Positions 1-9,161 of a stretch of 64,000 nt of DNA are shown here, piece by piece. Made by a program: the position numbers and the translations under genes. The stretch is taken from NCBI GenBank assembly GCA_965198675.1, contig OZ240666.1:4588001-4652000 (forward strand). Reading direction: 5' to 3'. The notes beneath the pieces were generated by a model. That model searched no databases. It was given only the letters and a program-made list of their open reading frames with translations, and had not been told where the DNA came from. The stretch is from Prochloron sp965198675 (GTDB lineage Bacteria > Cyanobacteriota > Cyanobacteriia > Cyanobacteriales > Prochloraceae). Position 1 is the first letter of the stretch. Every line of letters begins with the position of its first letter.

Positions 1-59
1 AAGTGATGTTAGCCATTTCCCCTCCTTACGGTTAGCCTCTTTCGTGACATCTTCCCTCA

Positions 60-602
60 CTAATTCGCAGAATATAGTGGGGGCTTCCCAGCCTCACAAC
101 TGAGCATTCCTGCACTCAATACCGAAGTACCACGCCTCTTATCTAGGATTTCTCCACGACAGACCGACTTTGCCGGCTGTTTCCGTTCCCCGAAGTATCC
201 ACAGGTACAAATTCCAATCCTCATAACCTGACCATCTGAGCGGCTGCATGATCTCTGTGTGTTGTGTAGCCGCACTTGAAAAACATCCCAGGTATCATGC
301 AACCGTCTAACAGTAGTTTGCAATACCTGAGAGTGAACCGCAGATAGAAATTTATTGTTTTTCTTTGCCTTGGGTAGATTGTTCTGCTGACGATGATAAC
401 TAGGGAATGGCTCATCAGCAGGAACGATATATTCCTGGTTTAGAGAACATCTATCTACAGGATATTTTCGAAGAGCAATCCAATCTTTCAACTCTCTCAG
501 TGAGTAGTTGTAGACTCGTCTGCAAGTCTCTAGCCATTCCTTCATGATCTCTTGCTGATCCTGGCTAGGATAAATCCGGTAGGTGTAATTCATCGTCAGC
601 AT
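60..602 (-). pseudogene. TnpB (IS200/IS605 family) remnant, N-terminal part plus element end
   Basis: Residues 4 to about 105 resemble the N-terminus of an IS200/IS605 TnpB: an MNYTYRIYP start, a YNYSLRELKDW helix and a conserved AVHSQVLQ segment. After about residue 106 the similarity stops, and the rest reads through the former right end of the element, ending in a GKPPLY-type tail that also occurs in the remnant near 25.6 kb. The RuvC catalytic centre and the zinc finger are absent, so this is an internally deleted, inactive copy. The short stretch upstream of the window-start side (1-59) shows no gene. Confidence 0.7.
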
Positions 603-747
603 AAATACATTTTAGCACGGGTGAGCATCAATGGTAAATCAAAGATTATGCCGTGGGACTTATAGCCCACCAAATTTTTTGATAGTTAAATATTAAGAAA
701 TTATCAGTAATTTTGCCCTTGAGTGAAGAAATATGCTATACTCACTC

Positions 748-2232
748 TCATCTGTATTGGTCGAATAGCCTATTGTCTGGTAGGTTACTTACTGCTCGTT
801 GGAGAGCTACCAATCCTTGATTGTAGTTGATAATGGAGGTGAGGAGGTTACCGCGAGCAGTAGTCAGTTCTGTTTGGGCTTCGATTACATCTGTTTGGGT
901 CCCTACACCAGCTTGAAAGCGCAAACGAGCTAGTCGCAGACTTTCTAGGGCTAATTCCACCGCTATTTTAGCAGTTTCGATGTTCTTCTTGTTGGCGTCC
1001 AAGTTGAAATAAGCTTGTTCCACCTCGAAACGAATTTCATTGCGCTGGTTAGCAAACTGGGTTTCGGCGATGGCTACATCAACTCTTTCCTGATTTCTCC
1101 CAGCTCGTGCTGCTCCTCCATCAAATAAGGTCCATTGTATCTGAGCTCCTATAGTTAAGCCGTCCGTAGGACCTACATTATCAGCTAATTGCTCCAACAC
1201 ATCGTATTGAGCAAATAAACTAATTTGAGGTCTGATTGCTGCTAGTTGAACTTTCTGCTGTTCTTCGTCAATTTTCCTCTGTAACAAAAATTGCTCTAGT
1301 TCCGCTCGATTTTTGTAAGCTAGGATAATTGTCTCTTCTAGGGAGCGGTTCCACTCTCCAGCTACTTGAATGGGGTCGGCGGTAGTTAGATCTACTTGTT
1401 GTCCTAAACTCAACCTTTCTACTAGTTGTCTTTGGGCTGTCCTTTCGTTTCCTCGGGCCAGGGTGAGTCTTTGTTGGGCATTGGCTAGGTCTACTTGAGC
1501 ACGCAAGACGTCGAATTTGGTACCTAAGCCTGCTCTTTCTAGTAATTCCGCGTCTCGCAAACTGAGCGCTGCTTCTTCTACTGCTGCTAGTTCGATACCT
1601 ACCTGAGCGCTAGAGTTTTGCAAGTTGTAGTAGTCTGTGGAAATGTCCAAGGTGGTTTGTTGGGCAAGTCGTTCTACGTCTAAGAGGTTGACCCGGACTT
1701 GTGCTTGGGAAGCTCTAATTTGGGCGCTGCGGCTGCCTCCTGTGTAGATATTATAGTTTAATTGGAGGTTTCCAGTTATTTGAGTGTTAATGGAGTCGGG
1801 GTCGATGAGAAATTGCGATATGGCTAAAGCTCTTTCTTGAGCAGAAGAGTCAGCTCGGTTTAAGCTGAGTTGGGTGGTGAGGGTGGGATATTGGGCGCTG
1901 AGAGCTTGGGCTAAAACTTCCCGAGAGCGTTCCAGGTTCAGTTTGGCTAGTTCTAAGTCCCGATTATGGCGCAATCCTATTTCGATGGCTTCCTTTAGGG
2001 TAATTGCTTGGGGTTGGCTGGTTTGGACTTCGTCTGGTTGGGTGGGGAAGAGTAAGGGGTTGGGGTTGGGGTTCAGGTCTTCGGGGGTTGCTCTAATGGT
2101 ATTTTGGCTTTGTGGTTGAGAGGCTTCCCCCAGTAGTTCTGATATGGTAGGTTGGGCTTTTGCTGGGGTTGGGGAAGCTAGGGTTAGGATTGCTCCTGCA
2201 CTGCATAAGAGCAGTTGACGAAATTCTACCAT
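748..2232 (-). CDS. TolC family outer membrane efflux protein
   Basis: This is an outer-membrane channel of the TolC family, expected to work with an inner-membrane pump and a periplasmic adaptor for efflux or type I secretion. The start chosen at 2232 gives a signal peptide (VEFRQLLLCSAGAILTLASP, cleavage near AKAQ). A proline-rich linker follows, then two coiled-coil halves typical of OEP repeats: 'ITLKEAIEIGLRHNRDLELAKLN' type in the first, and 'ERVDVAIAETQFANQRNEIRF' type with 'GVGTQTDVIEAQ' in the second. An upstream ATG at 2376 would add a basic stretch encoded by short repeats and is unlikely. About 494 residues is normal for the family. No pump or adaptor gene lies next to it. Confidence 0.9.
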   Translation of the reverse strand: MVEFRQLLLCSAGAILTLASPTPAKAQPTISELLGEASQPQSQNTIRATPEDLNPNPNPLLFPTQPDEVQTSQPQAITLKEAIEIGLRHNRDLELAKLNLERSREVLAQALSAQYPTLTTQLSLNRADSSAQERALAISQFLIDPDSINTQITGNLQLNYNIYTGGSRSAQIRASQAQVRVNLLDVERLAQQTTLDISTDYYNLQNSSAQVGIELAAVEEAALSLRDAELLERAGLGTKFDVLRAQVDLANAQQRLTLARGNERTAQRQLVERLSLGQQVDLTTADPIQVAGEWNRSLEETIILAYKNRAELEQFLLQRKIDEEQQKVQLAAIRPQISLFAQYDVLEQLADNVGPTDGLTIGAQIQWTLFDGGAARAGRNQERVDVAIAETQFANQRNEIRFEVEQAYFNLDANKKNIETAKIAVELALESLRLARLRFQAGVGTQTDVIEAQTELTTARGNLLTSIINYNQGLVALQRAVSNLPDNRLFDQYR

Positions 2233-2332
2233 TGGTTGGGTTGTTTCTTGTTTTACGTTCCTGATTTTAACATGGGATTTGGGGGAAGATAAAGGGTGAA
2301 TTTTTTTTAGAAGGAACCGCAGATAATTGCGA

Positions 2333-2416
2333 AGCTTTGCGTAAGCTTTGCGAAGCTTTGCGAAGCAATCGCCCAAGGCGTCCCGCCCAAGGCGTCCCGC
2401 CCAAGGCGGGAGCGGA
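2333..2416. repeat. Short tandem repeats (AGCTTTGCGA and CAAGGCGTCCCGCC)
   Basis: Two simple arrays lie in tandem: a 10-base unit around GCGAAGCTTT repeated about three times, then CAAGGCGTCCCGCC units. The same combination recurs at 37612-37675 downstream of mobA. Such repeats are common between cyanobacterial genes. Nothing here suggests coding function. Confidence 0.75.
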
Positions 2417-2483
2417 TAAGATGGATAGGGATGAATGGTGAGGTAGAATGGGGATTGTTCGTTACATAGGGTTTTGATACACC

Positions 2484-2831
2484 ATGTCTCAGGATAAAGC
2501 TAGGTCCGCTGGTAGGGATTATACAGAAATTAATGTGGGAGAAGGGGGTAAGTACGCGGGTCGGAATTTCTACGACTACTCTGGAGGAAAGGAAGGTTTG
2601 GCTGAAATTGCTGGGGAAGTTCAGCAGTTGCTGGAACAGTTGGGGCAAACTTGTGCTACAGATAACACTATGGGTAAAATGACTGTGGCGATGAAGACTA
2701 TTGAGGCGATTGAGAATAACCCTAGTTTATCAGGTAGGATACTCAGTGCTCTCAGAGCGGGTACTGCTCAAGCTTTGGCTCAATTTCTCAATCACCCTGT
2801 TGAAGATTGGCGAGGAACTAAAATACCATGA
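2484..2831 (+). CDS. Small hypothetical protein found with cyanobacterial NACHT proteins
   Basis: This 115-residue protein opens with SAGRDYTEINVGEGGKYAGR, a glycine-rich 'GRDY..IN' repeat style seen in small cyanobacterial proteins often encoded next to NACHT-type STAND NTPases. The rest is predicted helical, with a leucine-rich QQLLEQLGQ segment and ALRAGTAQALAQFLNHP. Its C-terminus (VEDWRGTKIP) looks shorter than I would expect and may be trimmed. The downstream gene is a broken NACHT NTPase, so the pair probably formed one operon. No biochemical function is known to me; a sensor or adaptor role is inference. Confidence 0.6.
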   Translation: MSQDKARSAGRDYTEINVGEGGKYAGRNFYDYSGGKEGLAEIAGEVQQLLEQLGQTCATDNTMGKMTVAMKTIEAIENNPSLSGRILSALRAGTAQALAQFLNHPVEDWRGTKIP

Positions 2832-2838
2832 CGGAGGG

Positions 2839-3018
2839 GGCGATCGCCGGATTAATCAGGAAGATCCAGATGATTTTCGTGAGGTTAATAACGAAGGTAG
2901 TTTTGCCCAGAGGGATTATTATGAAACTCACTATCACTATAATACTCCAAAACCGACTCCTAGGAAACGAAGGGAAGTTGAGTTTAAGTTAATGAACTAC
3001 GCCGTGCCGCTACGCTGA
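2839..3018 (+). pseudogene. N-terminal fragment of a broken NACHT-type NTPase gene
   Basis: The frame reads GDRRINQEDPDDFREVNN, then a GSFAQRDYYETHYHYN segment and a basic KPTPRKRREVEFKL, before entering repeat DNA and stopping. This resembles the N-terminal linker of cyanobacterial NACHT proteins, where a 'GNVAQRDYYE'-like strand precedes the NTPase. The matching C-terminal portion lies at 4187-4727, separated by fragments of three insertion sequences. The NTPase core itself is not present. Assignment rests on context and weak motif resemblance. Confidence 0.45.
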
Positions 3019-3232
3019 GCGTTCCCCTCCTGGGAGGGGGTAGGGGTGGGTCGTTTCTGACGCTGAGGGCGCCCCTAGTTGCTTCATACTTCCGCATGAA
3101 GGTAGGATGCGTTACGCTAATCCTAACGGCAGCTACCGCATCCTAACGGCAGCTAACGCATCCTACGCGGCTCGGCGTCTGAAGAGGACAGTTCCTGCCC
3201 CCTAGCCGTAGGGGCACGGCATTGCCGTGCCC
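3019..3232. repeat. Intergenic repeat cluster
   Basis: The segment consists of repeat DNA: a GGGAGGGG/CCCCTCC palindrome near 3024-3051, several copies of CATCCTAACGGCAGCTA near 3110-3165, and a TAGGGGCACGGCATTGCCGTGCCCCTA palindrome family member near 3205-3236. No gene is visible. Confidence 0.7.
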
Positions 3233-3565
3233 CTACGCTGCATTGATATCTCTATCCTCTTGATGCCCGCAATGCTGACAAACATGAACGCGCTCCTTCA
3301 ATGTTTTCTTGGTAGTGTCCCAACATTTAGCACATCGTTGAGTGGGTTTTAACTTTTGTGTCGGTGCCTCTAAATAAACACCTTTTGCCTCGAGTACTTT
3401 GTACTTAATAGCATCTTTTGTCATGCCAATTGCGACATCTAACAAAGACCGATACCCACCCCCATCCCCTCCTGGGAGGGGAGAAGAGGGGTGGGTTTGG
3501 CGCTTTCTCTTGCCTTTTCCTTTACGAGTCATGCCCTTAAGGTTTAATTTCTCAGTAGCAACCAA
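3233..3565 (-). pseudogene. TnpB C-terminal fragment with an in-frame palindromic repeat
   Basis: This is the C-terminal third of a TnpB-type nuclease: LLDVAIGMTKDAIKYKVLEAKG, then a four-cysteine zinc ribbon (QRCAKC ... HVCQHCGHQ) and a terminal EDRDINAA carrying the last RuvC aspartate (D of DRDxNAA). The N-terminal two thirds are missing. Between KRKRQ and YRSLLDV lies a segment encoding HPSSPLPGGDGGG that comes from the CCCCTCCTGGGAGGGG palindrome at 3454-3496, inserted without breaking the frame. It sits inside the remains of the NACHT gene. Confidence 0.75.
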
Positions 3566-3585
3566 GCTATTACTGCTAACGATTT

Positions 3586-3783
3586 GTGCTGCACCTAAAG
3601 GAGACCAAAGGAAAAACCGGTTTTGTGCCAGTAAAAGCGCGGTGGGTGATTGAAAGAACTAATTCGTGGATGGAAAGATGCAAGAGTTTGGTCAAAAACT
3701 TTGAAAGGACTCTTGAGCATGCTAATACCAAGATTAGTCTATGTTTTGTCCGACTGATGCTTAAAAGGCTAGCCACTACTTAA
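3586..3783 (+). pseudogene. C-terminal fragment of an IS5-like DDE transposase
   Basis: The reading frame carries RWVIERTNSWMERCKSLVKNFERT and FVRLMLKRL. These are the conserved 'R-W-V-x-E-R' catalytic-glutamate region and terminal helix of IS5/IS4-group DDE transposases. The first two catalytic aspartates and the rest of the protein are absent. It is a short relic between two other IS fragments. Confidence 0.75.
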
Positions 3784-3806
3784 AAAGATCTCAAATGGGT
3801 TCTATA

Positions 3807-4184
3807 GCGCTAGTCATTCAGGTTAGGACGTAAACTAGGAAGCAGTTAAGCATCTTACTAGACCCATGGCCAAACCCTACAGCTACGACCTGCGCCGCAA
3901 AGTGATCGAGGCCATCGAATTGGATGGCTTGAAACCTGCTTGATTCCAACCCTCATTGCTCTGGAATGCCACCTTTCACAAAGGGGGACGCATTAAAGCC
4001 TTGGTTGAAGCCGCAGGGTGTGAAATTTGGTATTTACCGCCTTACTCCCCAGACTTGAACAAGATTGAGCGGTGTTGGTCTTGGCTCAAGAGTCGGATTC
4101 GCAAGCGGCGACCTTACTGTGACACCCTCCGGGAAGCTATGGAGCATGTCCTTCGGACCGCGTCCTAACCAGAGTGGCTAGTGC
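3807..4184 (+). mobile_element. Internally deleted IS630-type element with TA target site
   Basis: Imperfect inverted ends can be paired by eye: GCGCTAGTCATTCAGGTTAG at 3807 and, on the other strand from 4184, GCACTAGCCACTCTGGTTAG. Each is flanked by TA (3805-3806 and 4185-4186), the duplication expected for IS630/Tc1-mariner elements. Inside are the transposase start (MAKPYSYDLRRKVIEAIELDG, from 3866) and its C-terminus (NATFHKGGRIK ... YLPPYSPDLNKIERCWSWLK, ending 4168), which includes the final DDE glutamate. The middle, with the first aspartate, is deleted. At 378 bp the copy is non-autonomous. Confidence 0.85.
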
Positions 4185-4186
4185 TA

Positions 4187-4727
4187 TATTCGGGGAGATA
4201 ATGGGTTACAAGAATTGGTTACTAAACCTTTGTTTTTAACGATTCTTGTCGTTTCTGTTGACGAAATTGCTTCTTTGCAGTGGAAAGGGTTCTCTTCGGA
4301 GCAGGAACGGTTGCACTATCTCTTTGAAGCTTATATTCGCAGAATGTTCAAACGTTCTTATAGGGGGAAAAATGTTGGGATTATTTTCTTGATTAGTAGC
4401 CCTTTGGTAGGTTTAGGGGCTGTAGTTGTTCTCTGGCTCATGAAACAATATGGTGACGCCACATTAGTGGAAAATTTTGCTTGGTATGAAGTCTTAATTG
4501 TAGTTATAATGATTGCATTGTGGTTAGGAGTATTCAGGAGCGGAATACCTGTTATGCAACATATTAGTTTACGGTTGGTTCTCTGGAGGAAGGGTTATGC
4601 ACCTTGGAATTATGCTCTGTTTTTGGACTACGCAACAAATCGTTTATTCCTGCAAAGAGTGGGTGGGGGTTATCGGTTTATTCATGACCTGCTCCGAGAA
4701 CACTTCAAAACCGCAGATGAACGATAG
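4187..4727 (+). pseudogene. C-terminal fragment of a NACHT-type NTPase with membrane segments
   Basis: The frame begins directly after the IS630 element and reads LQELVTKPLFLTILVVS, two hydrophobic helices (VGIIFLISSPLVGLGAVVVLWL and EVLIVVIMIALWLGVF), then LRLVLWRKGYAPWNYALFLDYATNRLFLQRVGGGYRFIHDLLREHF cut into its usual order. That last block (PWNYxxFLDYAxxRxxLxKVGGGYxFxHxxLxxHF) is the hallmark C-terminus of a large cyanobacterial NACHT NTPase family. The N-terminal fragment lies at 2839-3018 and the NTPase core is missing, so the gene is dead. In life it was probably a membrane-anchored STAND ATPase; a defence role is inferred. Confidence 0.75.
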
Positions 4728-4938
4728 GATCCCCCCCTTCCCCCCGATCCCCTCGCCACCCCCCTTATCAAGGGGGGATCAAGGGGGGAGCATCAATATA
4801 TTACATTAATATTACAGATAGTTGGGTGGGTAATATTAAAACCCTGAAGGGGTTTGGTACCTTAGCCCGCAATTCATTGGGGGGCGATCGCCATATTTAA
4901 CGATTGAGTCAGTGTGTCACAAACGTATTGCGTATATA
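4728..4938. repeat. C-rich/G-rich palindromic repeat and AT-rich spacer
   Basis: A C-rich block with a CCCCCCTTATCAAGGGGGG palindrome covers about 4731-4795 and is related to the family seen at 3454, 51174, 59069 and 60039. It is followed by AT-rich DNA with one HIP1-related GGCGATCGCC. No gene is apparent. Confidence 0.6.
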
Positions 4939-5212
4939 TTACAAACAATTCGGTGGGCAATTCGCAAAGCTTTCGAGGGTATAAGAAATCAGAACAAAAT
5001 CATAGCGATCGGGCGGAAAGTCACGAAAATTGCGAGTAACAAGAATGAGTTGATAAATCTGGCAAAAGGCGGCTTGAATAGCATCGGGGAGCCGCCAAGT
5101 CCGCTACTGCCACCGTCATTTCCAGGGTTGTAAACTGGTCTAGAAATTCTGTAGCCGCAGGAATATTGTTAAAGTGGTCAATTAGGATAACCGAATCCAG
5201 CAAGAATCTCAC
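4939..5212 (-). pseudogene. Frameshifted PIN-domain (VapC-like) toxin
   Basis: One frame reads VRFLLDSVILIDHFNNIPAATEFLDQF, the beta-1 strand of a PIN domain with its first acidic residue. About 100 bases later another frame reads WRLPDAIQAAFCQIYQL followed by LVTRNFRDFPPDRY, the C-terminal half of a PIN domain with its DA and TRN-D acidic motifs. The two frames are incompatible, so a frameshift lies near 5090-5140. VapC-type PIN proteins are ribonucleases paired with an antitoxin; no antitoxin gene is visible upstream. It reads as an inactive remnant. Confidence 0.7.
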
Positions 5213-5531
5213 GCTCCGGACCCCCGAATTCTTTGCTGGTACTCCATCCCCGGGTTTGCTCCCAGACGTTCTCAAAACTGCCTGAAAAATTAGTAGTAAA
5301 TACCTATTATAAAAATGCTGGCAATTGGGTACACTGAGATTACAGCGATAACCAAGCTGACAAATTAAACAAAGAGCGGTTATTTTCTAAGTGACCGCAT
5401 TGGGAGATAGCCCCTCTACTGGCTTATTCCAGTAGTGCATTAGTGAGCAAGTGTGAGCATTTGTTAGCTAAAATCTATCGGCTACAAGGGATTGGTCGGT
5501 GGGCAATGCCCACCCTACGAACTGGTAACTG

Positions 5532-8258
5532 CTATAACACACCCTCCAAAAATTGTCCTGTATAAGAACGGGGGTTAGTTTGTAACTCCTCCGGGGTTCC
5601 CACAGCAATTATTTCCCCTCCTTTATCTCCTCCTTCCGGTCCCAAATCAATGATCCAGTCTGCACCTTTAATTATATCTAAATTATGCTCGATAACTACC
5701 ATAGAATTTCCTTTGTCTACTAACTTTTGCAGTACGTTTAAGAGTTGGTGGACGTCGTAAAAGGATAACCCGGTGGTGGGTTCGTCGATTAAATAGAGGG
5801 TTTTCCCGGTGGGACGACGACTTAGTTCTGTGGCTAATTTTACCCGTTGTGCTTCTCCTCCTGATAAGGTGGGTGCTGGTTGTCCCAACTTTAGGTATCC
5901 TAACCCTACGTCTACTAAGGTTTGCAGTCTTTTAGCTGCTTTGGGGACATGGGTAAACACTCCTAAAGCTTCCGTGATGGTTAAATTGAGAATCTGGGCA
6001 ATATTATAGCCTTTATACTGGACTTGTAAGGTTTCCCGATTATACCGACTTCCCTTACAGACGTCACACTGAACGTAAACCTCTGGGAGGAAATTCATGG
6101 TAATGATATTAACACCCTGTCCACAACAAGCTTCACACCGTCCTCCTTTTACGTTAAAGGAAAACCGTCCCGGTTGGTAACCCCGGGCTTTTGCTTCGAT
6201 AGTGAGGGCAAAGAGTTGGCGAATAATGTCGAAGGTTCCGGTATAAGTTGCAGCGTTAGAACGAGGAGTTTTCCCGATGGGGGATTGGTCAATGACAATC
6301 ACTTTATCTATTGCTTCTAACCCCTGAATAGCTTCCAAACCTTTGGGAAAGGGAATCGTATCCCTGAGGTGGTGTTGGAGAGCACCATGTAATAACTCCA
6401 TTAAAGTAGACTTTCCGGAACCAGACACTCCTGTAATAGTTACCAACTTTCCCAGGGGGATTTGCACTTGGAGATGTTTTAGGTTATTGTGGTGACAGTT
6501 TTTGAGAGTCAACAATTTCCCGTTTCCCCGACGTCGTTCTTGGGGAACGGGAATTTTTTTCCTTCCGGATAAATAGGCTGCTGTCAGAGATGTTTCACTG
6601 TGTAATAATGTTTCTAGGTTCCCTTCAGCTACGATTTCTCCCCCCTGTACCCCTGCTTGGGGACCAATATCCACAATATAGTCTGCGGTGCGAATGGTTT
6701 CCTCGTCGTGTTCCACTACTATTAAAGTATTCCCTAAGTCCCGCAATTTTTGGAGGGTGAGTAATAAACGACGATTATCTCTTTGGTGTAAACCTATACT
6801 GGGTTCGTCTAGGACATATAATACCCCCGTTAACCCAGAACCAATTTGAGTGGCAAGACGGATCCGCTGTGCTTCTCCTCCGGAAAGGGTCATAGCAGGG
6901 CGATCGAGGGTAAGATAGTCTAAACCCACATCTAATAAGAACTGCAATCGTGCTTTTATTTCCTTTAGGGCTAACTTTCCAATTATAGCTTGACGCTGGG
7001 TAAGTTGCAAGTCATTAATTTTAGTGAGACATTCTTGAATCGATACCTCTGTGAGGTCGTTTAGATAATATTGTCCCAGTCTCACCGAGAGAACTTCCGG
7101 TTTCAGCCGTTTCCCCTGACAAACCGAACAGGTTTTCAGAACCCGATAGGTTTCCAATCGCTGTTTAACCGCTTCTGAACTAGTCTCTTCATACTGTTTC
7201 TCCAAACTAGGTATAATCCTCTCATAGAGCAAAGTATTTTGTAACTCCTGGGGAAGTTGGTTCCAAGGAGTTTTCATGTCCAGGTGATCCTCTTTTTTTA
7301 GGGTATAAAGAAAGGAGTTATAACGGAGACTAGGTTTTGCCCAAGGTACCACAATTTCCTCCAGGAGTTTGGTGGGATCTGGGATAATTAACTCTGGGGA
7401 AAAAGCAGGTAAGTAACCCAACCCATGACAGTTAGGACAAGCACCATAGGGGGAGTTGAAGGAAAATAAACGGGGTGAGAGTTCCTCCAGAACTGCTCCG
7501 TGTTCCGGACAGGCAAAGTTTGACGACAAAATAATTTCTTCTTCGGGTAATTTAACTATAACAAGTCCTTCTCCAGCACTCAAACAGGTAGCAAGGGAGT
7601 CTGTAAGACGTTCTTGAATCCCTTTCTTATTAATTAACCGATCTACTATTATCTCAAGATGATGAGTCTGGTTCTTCTTTAATTCAATGTTATCAGTTAA
7701 TTCCCTAATTTCCCCGTTAACTCTCACCCGCACAAACCCTTGACTGGCTAAACTAGAGAGGAGTTGCTTATGAGTTCCCTTTTTCCCCCGCACTACAGGA
7801 GCAAGGAGCTGAAACTTAGTCCCTTCAGGCAGTTTCATCACCTCGTCACCCATCTGGTCAATAGTTTGGGGAGCAATAGAACGTCCACAGGTGGGACAAA
7901 GAGGTTCCCCAGCCCTCCCATATAATAACCGGAGATAGTCGTATATTTCCGTCACCGTGCCTACAGTAGAACGAGGGTTATGATTCCGAGACTTTTGGTC
8001 AATAGAAATAGCAGGGCTAAGTCCTTCGATAGTGTCTACCTCCGGTTTAGCTAACTGTCCCAAAAATTGCCGGGCATAGGCACTCAGAGACTCCACATAG
8101 CGTCGTTGTCCCTCCGCGAAAATGGTATCGAAAGCAAGGGAAGACTTCCCGGAACCAGATACCCCAGTAAAGACAATCAATTTATTCCGGGGCAACTCCA
8201 GGTTGAGGTTTTTCAGGTTGTGCTGTCTTGCACCGCGAATAGAAATTGTGTTAGACAT
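5532..8258 (-). CDS. uvrA: UvrABC excinuclease subunit A
   Basis: UvrA is the DNA-damage-recognition ATPase of nucleotide excision repair; it dimerises and loads UvrB. The two ABC modules are clear. The first has Walker A GVSGSGKSSLAFDTIFAEG near residue 34; the second has GVSGSGKSTL near residue 610. Signatures are LSGGEAQRIRLA and LSGGEAQRVKLA, with Walker B LYVLDEPSIGLHQRD and LYLIDEPTTGLSFYD. Zinc-finger cysteines appear as CPTCG, CPNCHG and CDVCKG. The start at 8258 (MSNTISIRGARQHNLK) matches the family better than the upstream ATG at 8294. About 908 residues is slightly short for UvrA. CEACCGQG replaces the usual CEACGGQG. It is divergent from the gene at 8287. Confidence 0.97.
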   Translation of the reverse strand: MSNTISIRGARQHNLKNLNLELPRNKLIVFTGVSGSGKSSLAFDTIFAEGQRRYVESLSAYARQFLGQLAKPEVDTIEGLSPAISIDQKSRNHNPRSTVGTVTEIYDYLRLLYGRAGEPLCPTCGRSIAPQTIDQMGDEVMKLPEGTKFQLLAPVVRGKKGTHKQLLSSLASQGFVRVRVNGEIRELTDNIELKKNQTHHLEIIVDRLINKKGIQERLTDSLATCLSAGEGLVIVKLPEEEIILSSNFACPEHGAVLEELSPRLFSFNSPYGACPNCHGLGYLPAFSPELIIPDPTKLLEEIVVPWAKPSLRYNSFLYTLKKEDHLDMKTPWNQLPQELQNTLLYERIIPSLEKQYEETSSEAVKQRLETYRVLKTCSVCQGKRLKPEVLSVRLGQYYLNDLTEVSIQECLTKINDLQLTQRQAIIGKLALKEIKARLQFLLDVGLDYLTLDRPAMTLSGGEAQRIRLATQIGSGLTGVLYVLDEPSIGLHQRDNRRLLLTLQKLRDLGNTLIVVEHDEETIRTADYIVDIGPQAGVQGGEIVAEGNLETLLHSETSLTAAYLSGRKKIPVPQERRRGNGKLLTLKNCHHNNLKHLQVQIPLGKLVTITGVSGSGKSTLMELLHGALQHHLRDTIPFPKGLEAIQGLEAIDKVIVIDQSPIGKTPRSNAATYTGTFDIIRQLFALTIEAKARGYQPGRFSFNVKGGRCEACCGQGVNIITMNFLPEVYVQCDVCKGSRYNRETLQVQYKGYNIAQILNLTITEALGVFTHVPKAAKRLQTLVDVGLGYLKLGQPAPTLSGGEAQRVKLATELSRRPTGKTLYLIDEPTTGLSFYDVHQLLNVLQKLVDKGNSMVVIEHNLDIIKGADWIIDLGPEGGDKGGEIIAVGTPEELQTNPRSYTGQFLEGVL

Positions 8259-8286
8259 ATGATAACCGCAGATAAACAGGGATAAG

Positions 8287-8790
8287 ATGAACAAGGATAA
8301 GATTAGTTTTGAAGAGGCGATCGTCTTTACTCAATCTCTACTTACAGATGATAATCTACAACCCGGGGAAATAGCCAGGGGTATCCGGGATTTGGTGGCA
8401 ACGGAAAATGGCGCTCGGGGCTTTTTTGTGACCTATCTCACTCAAGAAAATCTCCCCAATAACCATCCTCCTTATGTTATTAGAGCATTAAAGTCTTCCC
8501 CGGAGATAGTGAGTGAATTATTGGTGAAAAATCTAGCCATGTCCACTGCCATGACCATTACTCACCGGCGCCAAAATAATGAGAAAATGGCCCAAAGCTC
8601 CATTAATGTAACACATCGTACTACCAAATTAATTCAACTCTTGGAATTGAATCAAATTACCGCTAAATTAACCCAAATGAGGGAAAGTGCAGCCACAGAC
8701 AAGGGAAATTATAGCACATTTTTACAGCGTTGGGGCTATGATCAAGAGCAGAAACAAGTTATTGGGGAAAAAATGACTCAACTACTGTAG
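8287..8790 (+). CDS. Conserved cyanobacterial protein of unknown function
   Basis: This 167-residue, largely helical soluble protein starts MNKDKISFEEAIVFTQSLLTDD and contains IRDLVATENGARGFFVTYLT and a C-terminal LTQMRESAATDKGNYSTFLQRWGYD. I recognise the style of a cyanobacteria-restricted conserved family but know no function. It is transcribed divergently from uvrA with 28 bp between the starts, so the two promoters must overlap. Its stop codon lies inside the first copy of the 106-109 bp minisatellite that follows. Confidence 0.7.
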   Translation: MNKDKISFEEAIVFTQSLLTDDNLQPGEIARGIRDLVATENGARGFFVTYLTQENLPNNHPPYVIRALKSSPEIVSELLVKNLAMSTAMTITHRRQNNEKMAQSSINVTHRTTKLIQLLELNQITAKLTQMRESAATDKGNYSTFLQRWGYDQEQKQVIGEKMTQLL

Positions 8791-9103
8791 GGTGGGCATC
8801 GCCCACCAGGCACCTCGTCATTATTAATTTGCAAATGTTTCTCCCTTGCCCACCCTACTACTACTGGTAACTGGATAGAAACTTAAATCACTACTGTAGG
8901 GTGGGCATCGCCCACCAGGCACCTCGTCATTATTAATTTGCAAATGTTTCTCCCTTGCCCACCCTACTACTGGTAACTGGATAGAAACTTAAATCACTAC
9001 TGTAGGGTGGGCATCGCCCACCAGGCACCTCGTCATTATTAATTTGCAAATGTTTCTCCCTTGCCCACCCTACTACTGGTAACTGGATAGAAACTTAAAT
9101 CAC
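8781..9103. repeat. Three tandem copies of a 106-109 bp unit
   Basis: Units begin at 8781, 8890 and 8996 (ACTACTGTAGGGTGGGC) and are almost identical. The first two are 109 and 106 bp, differing by one ACT triplet. Each unit contains a GTAGGGTGGGCATCGCCCAC palindrome at one end and TTGCCCACCCTACTACT at the other, so each copy can fold on itself. The array overlaps the 3' end of the preceding gene. Confidence 0.9.
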
Positions 9104-9161
9104 GGGAAGCTCAACCACTTCCAAGCCAGGGGAAGCCACTAATAATAAGGCATGGCAATGT

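Noticed and set aside
8781..9103. Possible CRISPR array
   Set aside because: The repeats are directly adjacent 106-109 bp units without unique spacers, and no cas genes are present.
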